NCBI GenBank assembly: GCA_024347235.1
Contig: AP025283.1
Location: 2,728,001 to 2,792,000 of the forward strand
Direction of reading: 5' to 3'
DNA from: Aliamphritea spongicola
Lineage (GTDB): Bacteria; Pseudomonadota; Gammaproteobacteria; Pseudomonadales; Balneatricaceae
DNA length: 64,000 nt
Below the pieces are notes generated by a model. The model ran no database searches. It had not been told where the DNA came from and worked only from the letters and a program-made list of their open reading frames with translations. Of the stretch, positions 54,104 through 63,717 are shown one piece after another. Both the position numbers and the translations under genes were made by a program. Position 1 is the stretch's first letter. Each line of letters starts with the position of its first letter.

Positions 54104-54886
54104 ATGCAAGCCACCGAAATTAATATTCGCCAGCTCAGCCTGCAGTATCAGAATGCCCCTGAACCGGTCTTCAGTGATCTCAACCTGCAGCTGCCCGCCG
54201 GAGAATGGACCTGCCTGCTGGGCAGCAGCGGCTGCGGTAAAACCAGCCTCTTGCGCCGTCTTGCGGGATTAATTGAACCGCAGCATCACTGCAGCGGTGA
54301 AATTATCGATCAGCACGGCCAGCCCCTGGAAGGTCAGATCGCCTATATGGCCCAGCAGGATTTGCTCCTGCCCTGGCTGAAAGTACGCGATAACGTTTGC
54401 CTGCAGGCCCGCCTGAGCAAAGGTAAACCCTCGGCTGAAGACTACGCCCGGGCAGACCAGCTACTGGCCCAGCTTGGTCTGGCTGACAGCAGCCACCTGC
54501 TGCCGGATGCGCTGTCCGGCGGTATGCGACAGCGTGTGGCGCTGGCCCGTACCCTGATGCAGGACACCCCCATCGTCCTGATGGATGAACCCTTCAGCGC
54601 ACTGGATGCCGTGACCCGCCACCGCTTGCAGGCACTGGCCTTCAAAGCACTTGAAGGCCGTACGGTACTGCTGATCACCCATGATCCTCAGGAAGCTCTG
54701 CGACTGGGCCAGCACGTCTGGCTGTTTCAGCAGCGCCGGCTGAAAGCTGCCGCCACACCGGACAGCCCCGTGCCCCGTCCGGTGGATGCAGAACTTGGTG
54801 ACTACCAGCACCGCCTGCTGGCTGCCCTTCAGGCCGCCGATGAACAGTTCAGTGTGGCCAGTGTCAGTGAAGGAGAGCGCCAGTGA
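54104..54886 (+). CDS. thiZ: Pyrimidine-precursor ABC importer ATPase
   Basis: Intact 260 residues. Walker A LGSSGCGKTSLLRRLAG, Q-loop MAQQDLLLPW, signature LSGGMRQRVALARTLMQ, Walker B IVLMDEPFSALD and His switch LLITHDPQEA. Its stop overlaps the permease start (GTGA). It belongs to the nitrate/taurine/THI5-like class. With thiX and thiY it should import HMP or formylaminopyrimidine, judging by riboswitch and neighbours. Confidence 0.92.
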   Translation: MQATEINIRQLSLQYQNAPEPVFSDLNLQLPAGEWTCLLGSSGCGKTSLLRRLAGLIEPQHHCSGEIIDQHGQPLEGQIAYMAQQDLLLPWLKVRDNVCLQARLSKGKPSAEDYARADQLLAQLGLADSSHLLPDALSGGMRQRVALARTLMQDTPIVLMDEPFSALDAVTRHRLQALAFKALEGRTVLLITHDPQEALRLGQHVWLFQQRRLKAAATPDSPVPRPVDAELGDYQHRLLAALQAADEQFSVASVSEGERQ

Positions 54887-55734
54887 ATAAGCCCGTTACA
54901 CCGGTCGTTAACCGCGCCAGCACACAACAGGATTTACAGAACGGCACGGGGCGGCGCCAGATACTGTTTCGCCTGACCATCACCAGCCTGGTCTTACTGG
55001 GCCTGTGGCAGGCCATTGTGGTGATCTTCTCGATGCCACCGTTCATTCTGCCGCCGCCTCTGCTGGTCTTCGACAAACTGATCAGCAATCCGGAACTGCT
55101 GTGGGATCACAGTCTGATCACTCTTACTGAGATTGTACTGGGGCTGTTACTCGGCTTATTTATGGGCATCGGCCTGGCCCTGCAGATGCTGCTGTTTAAT
55201 CCGGTACGCCGCTGGTTACTGCCGGTACTGATTGCCAGCCAGGCGATCCCCGTATTCGCACTGGCGCCAATTCTGATGCTCTGGTTCGGCTATGGCATGG
55301 CCTCCAAGGTCATTATGGCGGCACTGATTATCTTCTTCCCGGTCACCACTACCTGCTTTGACGGTTTGCGCCACACGCCCACCGGCTACCTTGATCTGGC
55401 CACCACCATGCACGCCAACCGCTGGCGTCAGCTGTGGCATATCCGCTTACCTGCCGCCCTGCCAACACTGGCATCCGGCATCCGGGTAGCGGTGGTGGTT
55501 GCGCCAATTGGTGCAGTGGTTGGTGAATGGGTAGGCTCTGCCGGCGGCCTGGGTTACCTGATGCTGCAAGCCAATGCCCGGATGCAGATTGCCGACATGT
55601 TCGCGGCCCTATTTATCCTCGCCCTGTTCTCTATTCTGCTGTACTACAGCACCGACCAGTTACTTAAAAGCCATTCCCTGGTATCGGGAAAAGCCAAACA
55701 ACACCTGAAAATGAAACAACGGAAACTGTTATGA
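54883..55734 (+). CDS. thiX: Pyrimidine-precursor ABC importer permease
   Basis: Intact 283 residues of the binding-protein-dependent permease fold with six to seven TM segments (ITSLVLLGLWQAIVVIFS, LTEIVLGLLLGLFMGIGLAL, IPVFALAPILMLWFGYG) and the ATPase-contact loop DLATTMHANRWRQLWHIRLP. GTG 54883 overlaps the preceding stop; AGGAGAG lies ahead. Its own stop overlaps the thiY ATG. Confidence 0.92.
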   Translation: MNKPVTPVVNRASTQQDLQNGTGRRQILFRLTITSLVLLGLWQAIVVIFSMPPFILPPPLLVFDKLISNPELLWDHSLITLTEIVLGLLLGLFMGIGLALQMLLFNPVRRWLLPVLIASQAIPVFALAPILMLWFGYGMASKVIMAALIIFFPVTTTCFDGLRHTPTGYLDLATTMHANRWRQLWHIRLPAALPTLASGIRVAVVVAPIGAVVGEWVGSAGGLGYLMLQANARMQIADMFAALFILALFSILLYYSTDQLLKSHSLVSGKAKQHLKMKQRKLL

Positions 55735-56658
55735 AAAAATATTCGCTTTTGCCCTGATTATGTTCAGCCAGCAGGCACTGGCTGAAAAAGTCACCCTGAT
55801 GCTGGACTGGTTTGTAAACCCGGACCACGGCCCGATCATTGTTGCCAAGCAGCAGGGCCTGTTCAAAGCTCAGGGTCTGGACATTGAAATCACCGAACCT
55901 GCTGACCCAAGCACTCCGCCTAAACTAGTTGCTGCCGGTAAATTCGATCTGGCGGTTACCTATCAGCCACAGCTGATCCGTGACGTGGTGGAAGACCTGC
56001 CCCTGAGCCGGGTTTCAACCCTGATCGCCACCCGCTAAATACCGTGATGGTACTGAAAGACAAGGGCTACAACTCTCTGGCTGACCTGGAAGGTAAGAAA
56101 ATCGGTTACGCCTTCGACGGCGGTCTGGTCGATGCCACCATCGGCACCATGATGAAGAAAAACGGCGCCAGCATTGAAAATGTTGAACTGATCAACGTGG
56201 GCTGGTCTCTGTCTGCTTCACTGGCAACCGGCAAAGTTGATGCTATCTACGGCGGTTACCGTAACTTCGAAATGCACCAGCTGAGCATGGAAGGTTTTGA
56301 AGGCAAAGCGTTCTTCGTTGAAGAAGAAGGCATTCCGCCATACGACGAGCTGGTTGTGGTTGCGAACAGCAACAAAATCGATAAAGAGATGCTGAAGAAG
56401 TTTAACCGCGCACTGGAACTGGCAACACAGTACACCGTTAACCACCCGGACGAAGCATGGGAACTGTTCAAGTCTTACGGCGACGGTAACAAGCTGGATA
56501 CTGAACTGAACCGCCTGGCCTGGAAAGACACCCTGATCCGTTTCGCCCTACGCCCACAGGCAGCAGATCTGGGCCGTTATGATAACTATGCCCAATTCCT
56601 GTTCGACAACGGTGTGATCAAAACGCTACCGAAAGCCACTGACTACATCGTTCAGTAA
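55731..56658 (+). CDS. thiY: THI5/NMT1-like pyrimidine-binding protein
   Basis: About 310 residues. Signal peptide MKKIFAFALIMFSQQALA then EKVTLMLDWFVNPDHGPII, the NMT1/THI5-like hallmark (LDWFxNxDH). Further text: GLFKAQGLDIEITEPADPST, PKLVAAGKFDLAVTYQPQL, KIGYAFDGGLVDATIGTMM. One A is missing in the A-run directly after the ATG (55733-55739), one C near 56035. The start overlaps the thiX stop (ATGA). Family members bind HMP-type or formylaminopyrimidine compounds. Confidence 0.92.
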
Positions 56659-56699
56659 ACCTGTGTAAAACACAGCAAGTACAAACAGGAAAACAGACT

Positions 56700-57365
56700 A
56701 TGAACCATCAGGATCTGATCAAAGGCTGCCAGCAAGACTGGAATCTGTACATCAAGCACCCCTTCGTGCAGCAGCTTGGCCAGGGCACACTGGCCGGGGA
56801 AAGTTTTCGTCACTACCTGCAGCAGGACTACCTCTACCTGATCCACTACGCCCGGGCTCACGCGCTGGCGGTGTTCAAGAGCGACAGCCCACATCAGATG
56901 CGGGCCAGCCTGCCTTCACTCTCGGCACTGGTAGAGCACGAAATCAGCCTGCATATCGACTACTGCAAGTCCTGGGGCCTGCAGGAAAACGATATTCTGG
57001 AACTGCCTGAAGCCGTTGCCACCGTGGCTTACACCCGTTACCTGATCGATGCAGGCCTGCAGGGTGACCTGGCCGACCTGTACGCGGCACTGGTGCCATG
57101 TGCACTGGGCTACGCCCACGTGGGTCAGTACCTCACTGAAGCTGGCAACAGCGTCATTGAAGGTAACCCGTACGCTAACTGGATCGACATGTACGCCGGT
57201 GAGGAATATCAGGAAGCAGCCTATGCCACCACGGCATTCTTTGATGAACTGATTGCAGAAATCCCGGCGGACAGCCGCCGCGGCAAACAGCTGCAAAAGC
57301 ACTTCACCACCGCTACGCGGATGGAAATTGCCTTCTGGCAACAGGGGCTGGATCTGACTCAATAA
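56700..57365 (+). CDS. tenA: Aminopyrimidine aminohydrolase / thiaminase II
   Basis: Intact 221 residues. TenA deaminates aminopyrimidine from degraded thiamine to HMP. Signatures: LYIKHPFVQQLGQGTL, FRHYLQQDYLYLIHYARAHA, EHEISLHIDYCKSWG, ALVPCALGYAHVGQYL with the catalytic Cys, and NPYANWIDMYAGEEYQ. ATG 56700 follows AGGAAAA, 41 bases after thiY. With thiD and the importer it makes a salvage route; no thiM or thiE is in the window. Confidence 0.96.
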   Translation: MNHQDLIKGCQQDWNLYIKHPFVQQLGQGTLAGESFRHYLQQDYLYLIHYARAHALAVFKSDSPHQMRASLPSLSALVEHEISLHIDYCKSWGLQENDILELPEAVATVAYTRYLIDAGLQGDLADLYAALVPCALGYAHVGQYLTEAGNSVIEGNPYANWIDMYAGEEYQEAAYATTAFFDELIAEIPADSRRGKQLQKHFTTATRMEIAFWQQGLDLTQ

Positions 57366-57425
57366 ATCGGCTCCCTCTGACGGGCATTCTGAACCATCGC
57401 TTCAGAACGCACCGCGCGGCACAAA

Positions 57426-57455
57426 AAACCTTAGCAGAGTAACTTGCTAAGGTTT
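57426..57455 (+). terminator. Terminator after tenA
   Basis: AAACCTTAGCA and TGCTAAGGTTT pair around an eight-base loop, then TTATTTTT follows. It closes the thiamine salvage operon. Confidence 0.85.
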
Positions 57456-57740
57456 TTATTTTTGCGGCATGCCCGGCTATTCCAAATATACAGTGCCCCT
57501 GTAGTCCAGCTCATTGCTGTTACATCAGTGCTTACACAAAGCATGATACATATCTCATCTCCCTCTCATGAATGGCCTCAGCTGGCTACGGAGCTATATT
57601 CTTTTTCGCCTCCATAGAATCTATTCCGTTGCCGTCACCTACGCCGGTGTTTATGAATACAGCCACTGTGCAAAGCAATCTCCTCAGTTGCCAGTCAGTC
57701 ATTCTTGACCGGCACATTACAAAGCAAGGCTAGACTCGAA

Positions 57741-57761
57741 AAATGTTATAATATAACATTT
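57741..57761 (+). promoter_or_regulatory. Zur box
   Basis: AAATGTTATA-A-TATAACATTT is a perfect 21-base palindrome and matches the gammaproteobacterial Zur consensus (GAAATGTTATANTATAACATTTC). It lies 103 bases before the DUF1007 gene and means the following operon is repressed when zinc is plentiful. The 285 bases between the terminator and this box show no gene. Confidence 0.9.
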
Positions 57762-57864
57762 CTTAAATCATACACTGAGAATCAGTCATCGGATTCACGC
57801 CCACTAACACGCTATGCAGACAGAATATGAAAACCATCGGCCACCTAAACAGACAGCCTGTCAG

Positions 57865-58529
57865 ATGAAATTTCGCGCCCGGGTTTTCATTTTTTGATTT
57901 TGTCTGTGCTGCTGTCCTGCTATGCATCCCTTACAAATGCTCACCCACATAACTGGATCAATCTGAAATCTGATTTCACAATTGATAGCCAGTTCAGGCT
58001 GACACAGATTAAGCAGACGTGGAAATTTGATATGTATTACTCAATGATCACGTTAGCGGATGTATTGAATGAGTATAAGGATGAAGAAAAGGCCTGAATG
58101 CCGTTGCCCGTAAAATGATTTCCAACCTGGCGGATTATAATTATTTCTCCTGCTAAAAATAAAGGGGCAGCCCGTCCCCTCTCAGCACCGACTGAATACC
58201 GGCTATATTCCCGGAATGAAGGCAATACACAGCTTCTTGAAATGGAAATTCTGTTTGATATCACACCGGAAATTCCTATCGATAATAAAGGGATTGAATG
58301 GCAGGTATACGACCCTACCTACTACATCGCCATGATGCATACAGAAAATACTAACGTTTCCGTAACCGCCAACCATGCGCTTGATTGCTCAAGTACTGTT
58401 GAACAGCCTGATCCCACCGAAGACATCATTAACTACGCCATGGGTTTAGACCAGAGCCAGCGGGAAACGAACGGTTTAGGAAAACATTTTGCCGAGAAAA
58501 TCCGAATTAACTGCCATCCGAAATATTAA
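57865..58529 (+). CDS. DUF1007-family periplasmic protein
   Basis: About 222 residues. Signal peptide MKFRARVFIFLILSVLLSCY with AHPHNW at the mature start, the HPH motif typical of DUF1007 (a possible metal ligand). Later text: IKQTWKFDMYYSMITLADVL, VTANHALDCSSTVE. Single-base losses near 57892 (T-run) and 58095-58150. DUF1007 proteins usually sit beside NicO-type transporters, as here with 17 bases between. With the Zur box upstream, a role in zinc delivery is likely; direct function is unknown. Confidence 0.85.
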
Positions 58530-58546
58530 ATAAAAGAAGTGCATCC

Positions 58547-59590
58547 ATGAAAGCTATCAGTACAACGCTTCAACTTAACCGCCAGAAGACAATCATTAAT
58601 CTGGTAACGCTCATCTTGACGGTTAGCCTGGTCACCGCCCTGTATCTGAACTGGGCTGCTCTTATGGCCATCATTGTTGATGTGCAGTTACAACTGCACA
58701 AAACGATGGCGGACCATATCAGCCGGGTTTCAGAGAATCCTGCGAAGTTTGGCGGAGCGCTCATCGCAATCAGCTTCCTGTACGGTGTTTTTCATGCAGT
58801 CGGCCCTGGTCACGGTAAAGCGGTGATCGTCACGTATTTAGGCACCGGTAAAGACAGCCTGCGAAATGGCGTGTCTATATCCATGCTGTCCGCCATTATG
58901 CAGTCACTTGTTGCCATTGCACTGGTCAGCGTTCTGGCTAAATACCTGGCGTTTCAGTTATCCGATGTACAAAGCTACGGCAACAATGTAGCCATTGTCA
59001 GCTATATCCTGGTGATGCTGCTGGGGCTGGTTTTAACATTTAAAGCCATGCGGGTACTTCTGAAAACTGACCGCTTTGCTAATCTCTTTAAACGGCTTAA
59101 ATCCGTAAACAGTCATAATCACCAGCACCATAACCATTCACATGATCATGCTCACAGCCATGGACATGATCACAGCCATGGACATGATCATTCTCACAAT
59201 CACGCACACAGCCATTCACATGATCACTCCCATGGCGCAGGTTGTGGCTGCTCCCATGCCCACGCACCAGTAAAAGATCAGTCACTGTTTCAGACACTCA
59301 CGGTTATTTTATCGATGGGATTCAGACCATGTTCCGGGGCGATTATCGTACTGATCTACGCCCACCTGGTTGACGTGTTTTCCTATGGCGTGATCGCCAC
59401 CCTGATGATGGGACTGGGTACCGGGCTGTCCGTAAGTCTGATGGCTGTTGCAACGGTTTACGCCCGCACCCGACTGGAACGCCTGGTTTCCGGCCCGGAC
59501 GGCATCAGCACCCGAGCCTATCATTTTATGTCCAACTACCTGCGCCTGACCGGCGGAGTTTTTCTGATCTTTTTGGCTATAGCTTGTTAA
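58547..59590 (+). CDS. NicO-family metal transporter with histidine-rich loop
   Basis: Intact 347 residues, inner membrane. Signature FLYGVFHAVGPGHGKAVIVT (HxxGPGHGK) and SMGFRPCSGAIIVLIYAHL. Between TM segments about 3 and 4 lies a loop with over twenty His (positions about 190-230) that should bind metal. NicO proteins move Ni or Co, some Zn. The Zur operator upstream and absence of nickel enzymes nearby make zinc the best guess. Start ATG 58547 follows AAAGAAG. Confidence 0.9.
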   Translation: MKAISTTLQLNRQKTIINLVTLILTVSLVTALYLNWAALMAIIVDVQLQLHKTMADHISRVSENPAKFGGALIAISFLYGVFHAVGPGHGKAVIVTYLGTGKDSLRNGVSISMLSAIMQSLVAIALVSVLAKYLAFQLSDVQSYGNNVAIVSYILVMLLGLVLTFKAMRVLLKTDRFANLFKRLKSVNSHNHQHHNHSHDHAHSHGHDHSHGHDHSHNHAHSHSHDHSHGAGCGCSHAHAPVKDQSLFQTLTVILSMGFRPCSGAIIVLIYAHLVDVFSYGVIATLMMGLGTGLSVSLMAVATVYARTRLERLVSGPDGISTRAYHFMSNYLRLTGGVFLIFLAIAC

Positions 59591-59862
59591 GTGCCACGAC
59601 AGCCCTGCTCAGTAAACACCCTTTACTGTAAGCCTGACCCACACCTGTATTGCCGGGTGATTTACAATGTGAATTACACCGGCAATCTGTTAGTCCCCGC
59701 TTAAATAAGAGCAAGCATAAGATTTCCACTACATTCATTTACAGCTGTGCAGGAAGCTACACATTCCTCTCCTGCAATCTGCTCAAAACTCCTGCCAGCT
59801 CAGACAAACATCAAACTGTGCTAAAGTCAGACAAAAACCGCACCGTTACACTGCACAGCCAA

Positions 59863-60265
59863 ATGCCAAAAGCCCCCAAAACATTTTATGAACGTGAGCT
59901 GGAACGTATCTACAGTGAAGAGGTATTGCCACCGGAAAAGTTTGAGCAAGTAAGGCAATCCAGAACCTTCATGGAAGAACACTATTCCGACCGGTTAGAA
60001 CTGGATGACCTGGCCAGCGCAACACATATGTCACGGTTTCATTTCGTCAGAATCTTTCAGCAAATGTATGGCTTAACGCCCAGAGTCTATCTGAGGGATT
60101 TACGCATCGCGAAAGCAAAGACCTGATCAAAACCGGATTATCCATTACTCAGGTTTGCCTGGAAGTTGGTTACCAAAGCATGCCAACCTTTTCATCCGTG
60201 TTTAAAAATGCACCGGCTATACTCCCAGAGAGTATCAGCGCATGCATAACAGCAATCCGGAATAA
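59863..60265 (+). CDS. AraC-family transcriptional regulator, short
   Basis: About 134 residues, essentially only the AraC DNA-binding domain: FMEEHYSDRLELDDLASATH, MSRFHFVRIFQQMYGLTPRV and, after frameshifts near 60117 and 60212, SITQVCLEVGYQSMPTFSSV, then TGYTPREYQRMHN. ATG 59863 is chosen. It is close to other short AraC proteins paired with VOC genes. The VOC gene starts 63 bases further, so it is the likely target. Between NicO and this gene is about 270 bases with an imperfect hairpin near 59650-59690. Confidence 0.83.
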
Positions 60266-60328
60266 GTTTTCTTATGCAAACACGTCTATGCTTTACCGGC
60301 TCACTAACCAGCAGAGAGTTTCACAGCA

Positions 60329-60716
60329 ATGATCAAAATATATGTCACCAGCATTCCTGTTGAAGATCAGGACAAAGCTCTGGATTTCTACACCCGTATT
60401 TTAGGCTTCATCAAGAAAAAGGATATCCCGCTTGGCGAACACAAATGGCTGACTGTCGTCTCCCGGCTGAACAGTCCGGCGTTGAGCTCTTACTGGAACC
60501 CATGGCCTTTGAACCGGCAAAGTGTACCAGCGCGCCCTCAAAGACGCGGGTATTCCCTGCACCTCTTTTCAAGTGGATGACATAGAAAAAGAATACCAAA
60601 GGCTCTGCGAATCAGGCGTGCAATTCTCAATGCCGCCCACTGAAGCAGGCACAGTTAAGATCGCCCTGCTGGATGATACCTGTGGCAATTATATTCAGCT
60701 GATGCAAGAGCTGTAG
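60329..60716 (+). CDS. VOC-family protein
   Basis: About 129 residues. N-terminal repeat MIKIYVTSIPVEDQDKALDF with YTRILGF; VELLLEP; second repeat VYQRALKDAGIPCTSFQVDD, and ALLDDTCGNYIQLMQEL with its metal-binding Glu-like end. Frameshifts near 60470 and 60520. It resembles the small YecM/PhnB-like VOC proteins that often sit next to AraC regulators. Substrate unknown. The 228-base gap after it shows no gene. Confidence 0.85.
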
Positions 60717-60968
60717 CGCCCAAAAACCTGAGAGTGATCCTGGGGTGCGAGGCTAATTTAGCTCCGGCCCCAAACCTCTTCTGCTTCCAAATAACCACTC
60801 CACCAACTGAAATCACCGCTACACAAATCAAGACAACGAACTTCAGGCTTTCCTGTTTCCGCTACTTCTCCGTAAACAAAGTAATTCTGTGTTGATCATT
60901 TCCACCATTTCCATGCAACCCGGCAGCGGTTTTACTACACTGGAGTGAGAGAAATCGGGGTCTCCGCC

Positions 60969-61433
60969 ATGTTGAAAATATCCAGAGAAAAGTTTGATAA
61001 GGATTACCCTGTCGGGCATCTTCAGGGACTGTCTGTGTTTGGTGCGCTGAACCAGGATTTTGTCGGGCATTTACTGGATGAGTGCGAGATATACCGCACT
61101 GAAAAGAAAGACCGGCTATTCTCAGCTGACCATCGGCCCAACGGGTTTTATATCCTGATTGAGGGTAACAGTACGCTCTACTGCGGTCCGCAGAAAGAAA
61201 ACAAAGTCGTGAACGTGCTCGAGCCCGGTGAATGCGTGGGTTTTATCAGCATGCTTTCAATGAATCCGGTCATCGGAGATGTAACACCCACGGCCGGTTC
61301 AGTGGTGCTGCGCATCAGCGACCATCTGTTTGCCAGCCTGCCAGAGATTGACGGTGAACAGTCCTTCATCCTGCTCATGAACCTGACCCGTAACATCTGC
61401 AGGGCCTATATCAAGCATGCGATTCAGAACTAG
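60969..61433 (+). CDS. Cyclic-nucleotide-binding domain protein
   Basis: Intact 154 residues from ATG 60969. A cNMP-binding beta barrel: GFYILIEGNSTLYCGPQ, VVNVLEPGECVGFISMLSMN and a terminal helix ILLMNLTRNICRAYIKHAI. There is no C-terminal helix-turn-helix, so it is not a CRP-type regulator but a single-domain sensor. The Arg of the phosphate-binding cassette is not clearly conserved. A GTG start at 60945 is possible. Confidence 0.82.
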   Translation: MLKISREKFDKDYPVGHLQGLSVFGALNQDFVGHLLDECEIYRTEKKDRLFSADHRPNGFYILIEGNSTLYCGPQKENKVVNVLEPGECVGFISMLSMNPVIGDVTPTAGSVVLRISDHLFASLPEIDGEQSFILLMNLTRNICRAYIKHAIQN

Positions 61434-61543
61434 CTTATAAAGAAGTATCAGAGCCAGCCCCAGTTTCTGCGCTTCCCCTTTATCGGTCAGAAAACAGAAA
61501 CAAGGCCCGACTCTGTAGTGGTAACTATCAGGTTAGAAAGCCA

Positions 61544-62928
61544 TTAAGCGGTCAGTTGAATCACCCGGTCGCAGCGTTTCTCGATCAGCATCGGGTCATG
61601 GCTAACCAGCATCACGGCACAGCCCTGTTCTCTGGCCAGATCCACCAGCAACTGGCTTACTTCCCGGGTGGTTACAGGATCAAGCCTGGAAGTTGGCTCA
61701 TCAGCAAACAGGAAGACCGGTTTCAGCAAGAGAATCCGCAACAGACAAAAACGCTGCAACTCCCCTGATACTTCACTGGCACTGCGTTCCAGTAAGGCGT
61801 CGCTCAGCCCCAGCCGGGCCATCAGTGCAGGCACTGAGGTCACGTCCAGGTCATGAAGTTGTATCAGATCCATCAGCAGAGTACGCAGGGAAACCGCATG
61901 GCTTACAGCCGCTGTTGGGTCCTGATACAGCTTTTGCCAGTGATGGCCGGATACGCCTTCACGACGGGCCACCTCACCTGCATGCGGCGGATTCAGCCCA
62001 AGCAAGGTATCGCCCAGTGTACTTTTACCACACCCGCTGTCACCGACAACACCGACAACTTCACCTGGATGCACCTTAAAATCCAGCCCGGAAACCAGCG
62101 CCTGTTTACCCCGCCCAACCGTTAACTGACGGGCACTGATAAGAGGTTTACTGTCTTCAGCAAATACCTTGCGCGGTGGCTGCCACCACTTAGCCGGATC
62201 AGCACTGATCAGTTCACGGGTGTAAGCATGCTGCGGGTTGCTGAGAACGTCCTCTGCCAGCCCTTCTTCCAGTAATACGCCGTCTTTCATCACCATGATC
62301 CGGCCACCGATCTGACGGGCAACAGCAACATCATGGGTGATAGTCAGCAACACACCGTCTGCCGCCTGACTGATAAGCTGACTGACAACATGATCACGCC
62401 GGGATATGTCCAGTCCCTTGGTGGGCTCGTCTGCCAGCAGCACCTGAGCACCGCCCGCCATGGCACAGGCAATGGCCACCCGCTGGGCCATACCCCGGAC
62501 AGCTGATCTACCCGTTTCTCTGCACCAGCCTGTAAACCTAACCGGAACAAATCATCTTCTGTCCGGCTACGCGCTTCACTTTCAGTCAGTCCGCCTACCA
62601 GATGATAGGTTTCCTTCAGTTGATTACGGGCACTCATCAGCGGCGACAGTGCATTCCAGGGTTCCTGAGGCAACAGAGTAAGTTGCCGCCCCCAAAGCCC
62701 CTGCCTTTCACTCATACTCTGCGCTTTGCCGAACAGTTCCAACCGCCCTTCACAGTGCAAAGTGTCAGCCAAATTCCCCATAATCGCCTGCGCAAGGAGG
62801 CTTTTACCCGATCCGGTCTGCCCTAAAATGGTTAACCGCTCCCCCGCATCCAGCGTCAGGCTCAGCGATTGCAATAACTCAACATTGCCGGCGTATACGG
62901 CCAGGTCTGTTGTCTTAATCAGGTGCAT
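61544..62928 (-). CDS. Tandem ABC ATPase of a peptide/nickel-type importer (DppDF-like)
   Basis: About 461 residues with two ATPase domains. First: LGQTGSGKSLLAQAIMG, signature LSGGMAQRVAIACAM, LLADEPTKGLD. Second: GDSGCGKSTLGDTLLGL, signature-region VSGELQRFCLLRILLLK and LFADEPTSRLD. The second signature lacks one Gly compared with the usual SGGE. One frameshift near 62490. Start 62928 (MHLIKTTDLAVYAG) overlaps the permease stop. With the two permeases upstream it forms the usual two permeases-two ATPases set; the binding protein is outside the window. Substrate may be a peptide, nickel or opine. Confidence 0.87.
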
Positions 62929-63717
62929 TACCGCCCCTCCTGCCACAAAGATGGAATGCCAGTACCAGTAATGCCAACGCCAGTAATGGCTGTGCTAACA
63001 GCCAGGGGCTTCCTGATAATACGGGAACAGCTCGACGATCATTTGCCCCAGCTCTGCCGTCGGCGGCTGAATACCTACGTATACAAACCCTAACGATGCC
63101 ATCATCAGTACAGCATTAGCGGCACCAAAGGCAGCCAGCGTCAGCAGCTGCGGTGCCAGCGCCGGCCAGTAATGACGCCGGAACAGATACCATAAACTGA
63201 AACCCATTAACCGGGATGACTCAACGGCCGGAGAGGTATCCACCCGCTGGATCACTGCACGGGTCAGGCGAAAATATTCAACCCACTGGATCAGTGCAAT
63301 GGCGATATACAGGACCAACAGGGAGCCAGGCGCGATTGAAGCAAAGATCATCACCAGCACCAGCCCGGGCAGCGCCATAATCAGCGTCACCAGCATATCG
63401 ATCAGCCGGTCAACCCAGCCGCCCCGGGTCGCTGCCAGCACGCCTAACATCACGCCGGTCAGCGCTGATGTCACTACACATGCCAGCGCCAGAAGCAGCG
63501 ATAACCGCAGGGCATCCGCCAGCCTTAGCCACATATTGCGGCCGAAATGATCAGTTCCCAGTAAAAGCTCGGCATTGGGAATGCTCAGTATCTGATTAAG
63601 ATTCTGACTGTTACCGTCACCGGCAAATAAAAAGGCGGTACCAAAGCTGTACACGCAAAGCACGGCTAACAGGACTAATCCCAGCCCCTGCGCATTAATA
63701 AGCGTACGGTCACTCAT
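62928..63717 (-). CDS. Peptide/nickel-type ABC permease (DppC-like)
   Basis: About 262 residues. Text: LLLGTDHFGRNMWLRLADAL (the DppC/OppC GTDxxGRD-like motif), ALACVVTSALTGVMLGVLAA, DMLVTLIMALPGLVLVMIF and SRLMGFSLWYLFRRHYWPAL (ATPase-contact loop). One or two frameshifts near 63000 and 62945. Its stop overlaps the ATPase start (TAATG), and its start overlaps the stop of the next permease (ATGA at 63714-63717). Confidence 0.87.

Noticed and set aside
57456..57740. Possible small RNA or gene after tenA
   Set aside because: No start, ribosome-binding site or convincing promoter-terminator pair was found beyond the terminator and the Zur box.
59130..59240. Short DNA repeats that resemble a CRISPR array
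   Set aside because: They lie inside the NicO gene and encode its His-Asp-rich loop; there are no regular spacers.
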